This document shows, in pieces, positions 40,101-64,000 of a stretch of 64,000 bases of DNA. A program made the position numbers and the translations under genes. This stretch comes from Ciona intestinalis (Eukaryota > Chordata > Ascidiacea > Phlebobranchia > Cionidae): contig NC_020174.2 in NCBI RefSeq assembly GCF_000224145.3, forward strand, positions 1,967,056 to 2,031,055. Direction: 5' to 3'. The notes beneath the pieces were generated by a model. It did not search any database. It was not told the origin of the DNA and worked only from the letters and a program-made list of their open reading frames with translations. Numbering within the stretch: position 1 is the first letter of the stretch; every line of letters begins with the position of its first letter.

Positions 40101-43100
40101 TGTATGTGAGAATGGATAAATGAATGTGAACTTGTTTTATCCTAACATGGCAGGAGAATGAGAGTCGTCATAACACAAGTGTTCTGTTTCGTACTTATCC
40201 TGACTGTTTACATGTTACTGCGTATTTATTTTGTGAACTGCATAGTTGGCAATTTGGACAACCCATTAGGGACCAATGGGTTGGGGCAATTGCCGTGAAG
40301 TGTTTTAAATCCTAAACCTCTGGGTTAGAGGCATGTATGCTAAACACTGTGCCAGAGCTCCGGACACTAGTGTTTTTCAAGTTGTGAAGAAACACTTGAA
40401 AAAAAGTATCCTTTAATAATGGAGTTCTAGGACACCTTACATAACCACAACATACCTTCAAAACCATGAACTTCCCTTTAAAAAAAGCAACAAAGTGAGC
40501 AGGTTCTTTGCCAATTTCAACTCGGCATTCTGTCGTTCCATCAAGACGAAAGTTTGAGTTCAGCCGAGATCCTCGTGTAGGGGTGGATAGTAAAGTGGAG
40601 GAACCAGATCTACGTCCCTGTTAAATAAAGTGAAACTTAAAACATTTTCCATTACAAAGGTATAAGCATACAGTTCAAATATTGACATGCATAATTAATA
40701 TATCAGAACTCCTAAGATCTGTTTATTATTTTATTACTAAACATTTTGTGTACTCCAAAAAATGATGCAGCATACTCGGTGTTGGGGTAATGAACCAACT
40801 ATGGGCTAAACCTTAGGTCACATAGCATGTCTGGCTAAAAGACATCACTCCCATAAAATAGTACCCAAAAGATACACCAAAAAACATATGTAACATATTA
40901 GTTCATGCAAAGACACTCATGTTGTAAAATGTTATGAAAACCTTTACATTTCTGAACCCAATTTAATAAAAGGTTTAAAAAATGGACCTCACCTCCCAGT
41001 AATACATTATCTTCATTTCCTTTCCAAACTCTTTGAATGTATATCTCACAATATAACATTCACCACTGAAGAACTTTCCATACATTGACGGGTCAATTGG
41101 AACCAATGATTTCTTGTCAATCAAAAATACCTTAACACAAAAATGAAAAGTGAAATTATTGGGAAAAAAAACCTAACTACACCACACATGAAATAGGCTA
41201 AAACATTAATAAAAATTATACATATATTTCTATATTTAAATGCCCCTATGTTTTGACAACTATTTTTCTTTTTTTCATTCATTTATGAGATCTATGCAAA
41301 AAATCAAACAATTAGGTATCTTTGGAACATTAAATACAAATGCACAACTATTAAATAATTTTGTCTTGTTCTGCAACATAGTTAGGTAGGAATTTTTCAA
41401 CATGAATCGTAGCATAATATAATAATACAACCATAATACTGCAGTAATGTCATACCTCCAACCTTCCATCACCAGCACCGGGCATTTCAGGTTGATCAAA
41501 TCGAGCAACTTTAAACGAATATCTTCGATCGGTTAAACGTCCTGATATAATGCAAGATATTTACATATTTAAATACACTTAGAATGACTTCGTGTGAGCT
41601 GAAAAGCAACTTACACAGGATAGTTTGAATCAATTGTAACAGAAGCTCTGGTGCATTTGATAAATTTAATTTTTTACAAATACACTAATTAATAAAATAT
41701 ATACTCTGGTCAATGTATAAGCAATACATGCATTAAGTGGCAATGTACTGTTATGATTAGTTTTTAGGACATTTAATACTCTCCTATTGTTAACAATAGG
41801 CCAACAGACAGATGGTACAAATTAAAGTAAATTTTAGTGAAAAGTTTTTCTATAATGCATTACAATAATGATATTAAATAATGCAAGCAATACGAAAGGT
41901 TCCATACTACCACATGGGAAGGGGTCAGCATCCCAATCTGAAAAGAGAGCAATGAACTCATCTGTCTCTCCACCGTCATCTATTATTTGAACCTGGGTGT
42001 CTAACGGACGTTTCAATTGTTCAAGGTAATTCTGAAAACAAACATTTATCCCGAATGCCTTATTTTCAATTCATTAATATTTTTTTAGGAATGCGTACAT
42101 ACGGAGTCATGTTTCTGTAATATTTAGTATATGGGGTGACATTGTTAAAATGTTGTTGCATTCATAGCCATAGCCGTCAAACATAGGGACCAAACATTAA
42201 TGTGACAAATGGAATAAATTCTGCTTGTTTGTATACACATCTAACAGCAGAGTACAACTTGTTTTATGCATAAAACTAGGGTGATAATACACTTGATTTC
42301 ACACCTTTTTTCAAAATTAGGATGAAAAGTCCTCTAACATTATGCCTTGGCAAATCACATACAAACTGAAACAACAAGATCTACCGGTCAGAGATACAAA
42401 CAACAGCAACGCACCATACACAATAATACCATAAAGAATTGTAACTGGAGGGTAATGGGTATAACAGTAAAGGTGGTAGAATACATATAATTCCCAAACC
42501 AATATAATTCCCATTTGTATTATATTGTATACTCACAAGGATAGCGCTCCAAATAATGCTCTTTATATGAGGGTTGCAATCCTGACCTATCCACAAGAAC
42601 ACTTTCTTTTTTCCTGGCACATCAATCATATAACATTCCTATAAGATAACCAAGCATTATATAAACTGTTGTTGCTAGTCATAATTTAAATCTAATAAAT
42701 GTCTAACAATTTTTTTTATTTCTATATAAGTGGCCTTTATCAGAGAAAATACATTTCATGATGTGAAAAAGAAAAAGCTAAAGCACACAAATGAATCACA
42801 CAATGAATTCAAGGTATGATAGCATTAATAGGCCACGGCCAAGAGCTTACATCATTAAGTAGAGATCGTTTATTAAGTTGTGGCCATCGTTCTTCATTCA
42901 ATTCCACCAATAACCCTTCACCTTTTTTCAGACTACAAAATTTGATTTATGGTTATTTTTGGAAAATATTTATTTTCAGTATTTTTTTTTTATAAATATG
43001 CAATCTATAGCAATAGATGACAAAATCTAAATGTATTTCCTATGGAGAAATTTAATAATAATATATATATAACTTTTATTTAATCTGACTTGTTAAAGAA

Positions 43101-46100
43101 AGTTCAATAAAAAAAATAAATATTTATTGGACACATTTATTTTTTAAAATGAAATATTAAGATAATATTTACGTGAAGATAACAATTTCCGACAATTCAG
43201 TTTTCTTCTCTTCCTTCACTTCTTTTGCTGGAATTGAATCCGGCAGTTTACCAAGCAGTTCCTTAAACAGAAAGTTTATTTTTAAATAAATGTTCAGTTT
43301 TTTTTTATTTTTTTAGGCACCCAAGTCATATTGATCAGTTTTCATTCAACAGTGATTCTCTTTATGTTATATTACTTTCTGCACATAACGTTTGTTAAAA
43401 TTGGTATACGTGCCCATTCATTAAAGCTCCACTCTCTTGTATATTACAATCATACTCACATTTTACGTTGTGCTAAAAATGGAGAATAAACTAAAGATAC
43501 TACAGGTTGGCTTATCACAGTAAGTAAAAAACCTTTAATAAATCTTGAAACAGAAGATTGACTGCTATGCTATCTTATGTAAACCAAGCTACCGTCTTAC
43601 TTTGAAGCGAGGAAATTATTTGACTTCAGAGATAAAGAAAGGGGTTTCCCTTTCACAGCGAAAACTGCTTACGATATCTATTGACGCAAAGTGCGTCATT
43701 TGTGTAAAACTTGGTTCGGGCATAATATTTAATCCGGGACCAGATATACTTACTTTGAGCATTTTGTTATCTTTTTGGTTTTGAAAATCATGCACGGTGT
43801 GAATATAACCGAGTTCCTCTCGGTCGAATGTCTTTATCATTTTTGCCAACATCATTCCCTGCGATTATGAGATTTAAATCGTGTCGTGGTATTATTAATA
43901 AACTGGAACTTGTAACGACAGTCGTTATAACAAGGTGTTTCGTTTTATACACCCCGTGCCAGGAACTTGCCCAAGGACACATACGCCCGCAATGGTAGCA
44001 GCGACGAGCCTTGAACCCATCTCCTCTGGGTAGAGGCATGCGCACTAACCATTTTGCCACGGCGCCGTTACATTATTTTAATCATAATTCACCTTCGCCA
44101 ATTGTCGATCTGTACAATCATGACCCCTCCATATCATTATGACGTTGCCAATATCAATGAGGAAAACGTCATTACGTACAAAACTCGACCATGCGAAATC
44201 AACTTCTGCAGCTCGTGTGGGAAACTCGCCATTGACGTGGAAGATACGTTTGACGTGAAAATGAGGAAAACCTTCAGGTTCGTCTTCACGAACTTCTCCA
44301 CGTACATATCTATGAATACCACACATAACAATGTATAGACCAACAGTAACACTATAGAATAGATAAAAAATACGGGGCAATGCTTTCCAGAGTTTTGGGT
44401 TAGTGTACCGATATATAAATGCTATAAATGGTCACCAGCAAGCTTACATTTGCTGTGCTAACTCGTACACGGCGTGAGGTGTATGTGAAACAAAACACGC
44501 GTATTATAATGACTACCGTTGCCTCGCCACGCAATGTTACCATGTTACTTTAAATAAGGAACGTAGTAACATTTATTCGTTCAAGTTTATGCGTAAATGA
44601 AAGTCCCATGAAAATAAGCACATATAATATGGGCAATACCGAACTCACATAAGTCCACGCTTGAAGTATTTTTCAAACTCTGTACTTTCAAACCCTTGAA
44701 CTTCTCTGTATTGAGTAGTAAGGCAAGACTGCTGTGCGTAGAGTTTGACAGTGAATTCCGAAGCTTTGTCTATATTATGTGTTAAGTAAAAGTTATAATT
44801 ATTCCATTAATTTGGTACAAATTTAAACAAAATTAAGGCAACATGGAAAAAGATTGATGTTCATATCAATAACATAGTAGGGTAGGGAAAGACGGGACAC
44901 CTTTGGCATATATACCCAAACTGATCGTCTTTTAAATATTTAACAATGGTCTATGTGAGCCGTGAGAATACGGTTTACCATAGTATACTGAAGTGTATAC
45001 TATGGTTTTACACTTCTTTGTTTGCTACCAACTGATATGGGGAAATAGAATGAAATGGTGTACCCCCCGCTATACTAATAAATACTCATTTTTTAAACAG
45101 CTGTTTGATTAGTCTTTATATGGATATAAGTCATCGAGCTATGCCAATAATTGACAGATAATCATACTTTAAAATAAATGCAACACATTTACGTTAAGTG
45201 GTATAGTAGTACATATACGTAAACTGTTGCTAGTTATGGACGCGTCACTATAATTGGAGCCACTTAGCAATAATCGCACTAACTTAAAATCGTCACTAAT
45301 GACATGCTAAAAGATCCGCTTAAAAGATGATCATTTCACAATTAGGCTATACATAGTTCAAAGTGTGTATTGTAATTTGGCACCTGATTTTCGCAGAAGT
45401 TGTTTAACTAACCATATATAGTAGGTTGGGGTAAAATGGTTAATGTTTTTTCCGCTTTAGCGTTCCACTTGGGAATAAAGAAAAATATTTACAAAAATAT
45501 ACATTCGTAAGTTGTTAATTGGTAAAATCATGGTTTTAAAATATGTGATATTAAAGAAGCAGTATATATATTACCCCAATTATATATTTGCTAAACGGTT
45601 TTGACCTGGCATTATTTTATTTATTTTTTATTATGATCATAAGGGGGCCCAGAAAAAGAAACTTAAAAAGTGATCTATCTTGCCCCGTGTGCCACCTTGC
45701 CCCACTAACATTCCGCTTACTTCTAATAGATCTGGAGGACGTCTTTCCTGTCCAGTAATGCAGAGACATCTTGGTGACCCCGTTTACAGAGGTGTAAGTC
45801 TATAATACATAGAATATTGGGTACATGTTAGTTATGCGAAAGACTTCAGTTAAATGAATGTAATCTTTTTCCTCGCGTCGCCGGAAAACGACAGTCGTTA
45901 TAACATGCGTGTTATGTTTCACACATACATCTTGTCAGCTTACGATTTACCGCGTATGTAACTTTGTGGGTGAATATTTGTTGTCTTTAGGTATGGCTGA
46001 CAATTTGGACAACCCAATAGTGACCAATGGGTTGGATCAGTTGCCATTAGGTGTTTTTCCTACGGACACATACGGCCACAATAATACAGTGCATCAATTT

Positions 46101-46514
46101 TACTTACCCTCAGTATGATATAGGCGTGGCTTTCATGGAAAACACCATAACTCGACTTCGGTAGAGGTATCAGATTATCAGGCTGAGAGATAAAAACAAA
46201 TTAGAAATTTCACCGCTTTCACAAATACACCACGCATGTAGTAGGGTGGGGATGGGACATTTATCCATTCTAATTTCTCGTCACATTTGGTAGTAAACAA
46301 AGAACATTCAAAGAATTATAAAACCGTATTCTCACGACTTTCATAGACCGTTGTTAATTGTTCATAACACGATCAGGATATTTAAATATTATGTGCTAAA
46401 GTGTACCGTCTTCCCCACCCTACTAAATACCTTTACTCTCCAGATCTGTAGCCCGTTCTTTACACCAGCATTATCCAGTTGTTGTTGAAATTCTTTGGAA
46501 ACAGTTACACTCAT
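37144..46514 (-). CDS. Divergent villin paralogue with intact headpiece (797 aa)
   Basis: Twenty exons, all in phase: 46431-46514, 46108-46182, 45721-45799, 44649-44769, 44093-44309, 43754-43858, 43173-43261, 42851-42932, 42537-42638, 41911-42031, 41456-41541, 40993-41130, 40456-40617, 39946-40076, 39489-39623, 39100-39193, 38665-38802, 38058-38246, 37683-37814 and 37144-37257. The protein starts MSVTVSKEFQQQLDNAGVKN. It has six gelsolin repeats (approximately residues 15-120, 130-230, 250-360, 385-487, 505-600 and 610-715), a short linker, and a headpiece (about 735-797) with GVDPTKKE, RYLSERDF and a final WYRNDLKKKFNLF. Villins cap, sever and bundle actin. Here repeat 1 lacks the DE-x-GAAA loop (SIRNKAS instead) and repeat 4 lacks QDEITAS (GSSTLLSTP instead). 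Repeat 5 has NCNY for NSND. Calcium-dependent severing is therefore probably weak or lost, whereas headpiece F-actin binding may remain. Confidence 0.92.
38355..38510 (+). mobile_element. Possible second tRNA-derived SINE family
   Basis: 'tggtgctcagtggttaggct' resembles an A box and 'ccaagttcgattgacaatg' a B box, followed by 'tgctcttggatgggaaaaca'. It is similar in layout to 38955-39060 but differs from the main SINE. Confidence 0.4.
38955..39065 (+). mobile_element. Possible tRNA-derived SINE head
   Basis: 'ggtgctgtggctcaatggtt' fits an A box, then 'gataccaggtttaattttt', and 'gttggcatatgtgtccttag' resembles the SINE core. Confidence 0.4.
40110..40372 (-). mobile_element. SINE, nearly full length
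   Basis: On the plus strand: 'gaatgtgaacttgttttatc', 'cccattagggaccaatgggt', 'aaacctctgggttagaggca' and 'gctaaacactgtgccagagc', i.e. the family in reverse. Confidence 0.75.
43912..44066 (-). mobile_element. SINE with internal deletion
   Basis: The 3' part ('acgacagtcgttataacaag') joins directly to the head ('gtagcagcgacgagccttga' to 'ccattttgccacggcgcc'). It ends about 27 bases from the donor of the paralogue's exon 5. Confidence 0.75.
44410..44595 (+). mobile_element. SINE 3' half
   Basis: 'gtaacatttattcgttcaag' tail, with 'ggcgtgaggtgtatgtgaaa' and 'acgcgtattataatgactac' before it. Confidence 0.6.
44876..45078 (+). mobile_element. MITE copy
   Basis: ATAGTAGGGTAGGGAAAGAC to GTACCCCCCGCTATACTA. 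A short local palindrome (CCATAGTATAC/GTATACTATGG) lies inside near 44980. Confidence 0.75.
45416..45586 (+). mobile_element. MITE copy, variant subfamily, degraded
   Basis: TATAGTAGGTTGGGGTAAAA to ATTACCCCAATTATATAT. Confidence 0.65.
45853..46082 (-). mobile_element. SINE copy
   Basis: 'tcgccggaaaacgacagtcg', 'ggctgacaatttggacaacc' and 'cctacggacacatacggcca' on the plus strand give the family in reverse. It lies in intron 2 of the divergent villin. Confidence 0.75.
46239..46425 (+). mobile_element. MITE copy against the exon 1 donor of the divergent villin
   Basis: TAGTAGGGTGGGGATGGGAC to CTTCCCCACCCTACTA. The splice donor of exon 1 lies only about five bases beyond its right end. Confidence 0.85.
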
Positions 46515-47388
46515 ATTAAGCTTTTTAATACTATAGCAAAAAGTCGCTAAAAATCTAAACTTTTCACACCAAAATTGGCGAACAAAAAAAAACTAGCCTC
46601 TACCGCTGTGTATTCTTGCTAATTGTATCAAATTCGCGTTTTTGTTTTTCAGCTACAAAAATGAGCAGTGCGCATTTTTCGTCGTATCCTGTCTTATTCG
46701 TTGTCTAATTACGTTACGTTTATGCTTTAATATGAATGTATAAACACAATGAGATTCTATTGACAATTTATACCACATTAGTAATTGCATTATAATATTT
46801 GATTAATTGGAATTACAAGTTAAACACATCTACACATAACAACAATATACGTGCAGTAAACATAAGACTGCAAGAATTAAAAAACTCACGGACATTGCCA
46901 CTACTTATATTACATTACACTGCAATTTATAGGAACGTAGTTTACAGGCATTTTCTTTGGTATAAAGTTGATTATTTGGAAATATAACATACTGCTACGT
47001 AATATAGAGATGACGTATCGTTTAGATGACGTTAAATTTATAATGGGAACATTCTAACTTTGGAATGATGTGATTTATAGGAACAGGGCTTTAGTATTTA
47101 GTGCAGGTTATAACATTATAATAGACAAGGATTAAAATATGAATAATATACAAAAATGATATTTTGTTTTACATTGTGAAGAAATTATTTGGTAATATAT
47201 CACAGTCGAAAAATCACAGCAAACTTTCATTCGTCACAGTTGCTATTATGTCGTCACTATGAATTATGTTCCCTGTAAAGTACGTACGTGTATGTGACGT
47301 CATTTTGCCGAAAGTGGCCAAATAATCAGTAATCGATAAAAAATATTGACTTTTTAAACTAATTTTGTTGGTTTCCATTGTGTGATAC
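46515..47388. other. Spacer between the two villin genes
   Basis: About 875 bp between the stop of the canonical villin and the ATG of its paralogue, AT-rich. It must hold the promoter of the downstream gene and the 3' end of the upstream one. A TGACGTCA lies at 47295-47302. No other gene was seen. Confidence 0.55.
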
Positions 47389-61552
<14,164 letters not shown>

Positions 61553-64000
61553 GACTCTTTTCTGATACTTCTACTCAGATAAAACAACCAACAATCTGTA
61601 AGTCTAAACCTGTTAAACATAAAACATACAAATTATCAACGCAATCGGTTATCAGGTACACTTAATTCACATGTACCTACAACTGCTATTAAATCGTACG
61701 GTAACGCCTGATTAAATGATTGTTGATATATGTTTTACTGACGTGAATTAGCAGCTTTCACAAAGTGATGTTTACATAATAGCTTATATATCGTCGCACT
61801 GTAGTGATATACATGCTGTCTAAATGTGATTGACCACTTATATAGCACTTAATATGTTTCTTACAACTACTTAAAGTTTCTTTGAAACGAAACTAATTCG
61901 AGAAATTGTCAAACTATCTACGCTGAATATGCTTTTACGCTGTCTAATCTCGAACGTTTTCTAACAACCCTTGACAAGAGAGTTGAGAAAAAGGTTTTAT
62001 GTCAATACGTTACACTGGGCTCTAGCGCCACCCTTTGAACACCTACATTAAAAAAATTACAAAACCGAACCTTTACTGGTAATAGGTATCCTAATAATAA
62101 GCACGTTACTAGCTGCACAGTTTCAACAATAAGAAAAGTACAAAATTACATCAAACCATAGTAAACCTCATGTTTAACCAGTTTACATTTAAATCTTGCG
62201 TGAGGTATCATTTGTTAAAAACCGATGACGTTTCATTTGTTAAAAACCTTAAACAGCACCTCTTATTTAAACCTAAACGGGTAATCTGTACCAACGATTA
62301 TTATTACAAAACTAAAAACTAAAAACCTGCTTTATCTGAACGGTCAAAACAAAAATGAAACACTAATTCTACTCGCGCAATATTGAAGCTTTTGCAACTG
62401 CTTAACCATATGGGTGTGGCCACCTTAACTATGAGCATAGCTCTCTGCTAGGTATCCAGCTAGCAACAGAAACCGCATACCAACAAGTAGCTGCCTATCT
62501 AATACTGTATGACCAATAAATAAATACAAAGGTTGAACGGGAAATGATAAATTATCAAATATTATTCAATACACGGAATACAGGAAGGTGAATAACAAAT
62601 ATATGTATAATGTAAACAAATCAAATAATTTGAAGTTTCAAATTAAAGTACAGTTGTATTGGCACTTCGTATACTTAGTTAAACACAGTAACTAAATATA
62701 GTAGGGGAGGGGAGGATGGGACACCTTTTGTTATATTTTCTCGACGGTAATTTAATGAATATAGGTAAGCCCACGAAGAAAATGATAACGTTTATATTTT
62801 TAGGGAATAATATCCCTATGAATACATTCTACCTGCTAAATTGTCACTAGTAGCGACCAAAAACCGCTTGGTTGGAGATTTCTGGATTGTCTTAATGGAC
62901 CGCGGTATAGTAAAAGGGTTCAAATTAAAATAACATTCTTCGCATTTTTTTACCCAAGCAAGGCAAAAAAACACAAATCAACTGCGATTCAGGTTTTTGT
63001 TTTGATTTATTTGAATTTACGATAATACGATTGTTACAGCGATCGCTAAAGGTGTCCAGGAATTAATTACCTTCTGAAAAATGAAAACAGGATTAAAATA
63101 CCTTCATAATTGATGTGGCTGGCGTTGGTGGAAAGCCACTACGGCACGACAAGCCCCCAGCCAATGGTAGTGGGTTTCTACTTAGGTGAGAAACCCTTTG
63201 CGGGATGTTACTGTCCGCGCAGGTTAAAGAAACCCCCATAGACAAAAATGATACAACGAATGCACATACACATGTGCACGACAACGACGACAAAAAGACA
63301 AAAATAATACGAGGTGCAAATACAAAACGTGCAGAAAAACATGCAATACACACAACAGCTCAATCATATCCAAAAAATGGACGATTATAAAAAGTTAATT
63401 AACACGGACATAATCATTGAAACATCTTCAAAGAAAATATGGTTCAAATCCTGAAGGATAATCATCTGTTGTGTACAAATTATTCTATGTCCGGCCACAA
63501 GGAGTCGAAGCCAATAACGGCTCCGTATGTCCCAATCGCCTGACAAGCCGCCATGTTGGTACCGCGATACTCTCGTCGCATCTTTACGCAATATAATATC
63601 GTTCGGATGTTAAGCACCGCTTCGACCGCCATGAAACTGAGTCAGGATATTGCGAACCGCACTAATAGTGATCTAAATTCCTGGGAGTAGCATCACTGTA
63701 CCGGTAGTGACCTAAAACTAGCGTAGCATCACTGGCGGTGACGTCCACGCAACAACCCAACAGTATAACATAGCTCAATCTAGAACCGTGACGTAACCGC
63801 ACCGAACGCAGGGCCTCAAAGACCCATCGACGTATAGCGTAATTGTAACGTGGCCAGCGTCACAATTAGGCTTTTTAAACAGAAACAGATTAATGGGGGT
63901 CATGAACAGAAACTGGTCAACGAGAACAATTAATTAGTGAAAAACGAGGGATTTCAAATTTAAAAGTTTAACTGCGTCTATATTATAATGCGCGTGGATA
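61553..64000. other. Upstream region of villin
   Basis: Just above the ATG the minus strand reads 'tgtttaacag|gtttagactt' (near 61610), a likely acceptor for a 5'-UTR exon or a trans-spliced leader. Further up lie a MITE left end at 62697-62765 and a GC-richer tract at 63100-63870. Two short open frames in that tract (63205-63390 plus, about 63490-63590 minus) are not supported well enough to call. Confidence 0.45.
62697..62765 (+). mobile_element. MITE left-end fragment
   Basis: ATAGTAGGGGAGGGGAGGAT, then 'gacaccttttgttatatttt'. The rest is missing. Confidence 0.6.

Noticed and set aside
63205..63591. Possible exons in the GC-richer tract upstream of villin
   Set aside because: A plus-strand frame after 'ccgcgcag' and a minus-strand start in a good initiation context (MAACQAIGTYGAV...) are suggestive, but neither has a partner exon in the window.

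Overview
The window is AT-rich animal DNA and most probably comes from a solitary ascidian of the genus Ciona. The evidence is GT-AG introns in compact genes, about forty copies or fragments of a roughly 195-bp MITE with TATAGTAGGGTGGGG / CCCCACCCTACTATA ends, and a tRNA-derived SINE ending in (TTCA)n. Both repeats match my recollection of Ciona intestinalis/robusta families; I could not run a database search. Every exon model below was built by hand from splice sites and reading phase, and no transcript was available.

Layout. 1-4.7 kb: repeats, with one doubtful exon. 4704-8618 (+): a secreted fibrinogen-domain lectin, interrupted by a 50-N gap that is flanked by two near-identical copies of the same locus. 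9199-13315 (+): an unrecognised serine-rich protein (gene A) whose introns carry several distinct small transposons. 13735-14793: a non-autonomous hAT-like element. 15422-24201 (-): an unrecognised, disordered, serine/lysine-rich protein of about 856 residues (gene X), with a second 50-N gap and second duplicated block at its 5' end. 24.2-32 kb: duplicated 5' region, then intergenic DNA. 32096-36541 (+): an unrecognised 440-residue basic protein (gene B). 37144-46514 (-) and 47389-61552 (-): two complete tandem villin-type genes.

The villin pair is the best-supported part of the window. The upstream gene encodes a canonical 842-residue villin/advillin-like protein with six gelsolin repeats and a headpiece. 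The downstream gene encodes a 797-residue paralogue with the same architecture and the same intron phases plus one extra intron. It has lost most of the conserved acidic actin/calcium loop residues in gelsolin repeats 1 and 4 and degraded others, yet keeps its headpiece. This looks like a local duplication followed by functional divergence of an actin-bundling protein.

Both gaps look like unmerged haplotypes rather than real tandem duplications. Comparing the two copies shows a SINE insertion polymorphism with an intact target-site duplication. No prokaryotic, viral, CRISPR or rRNA features were seen.
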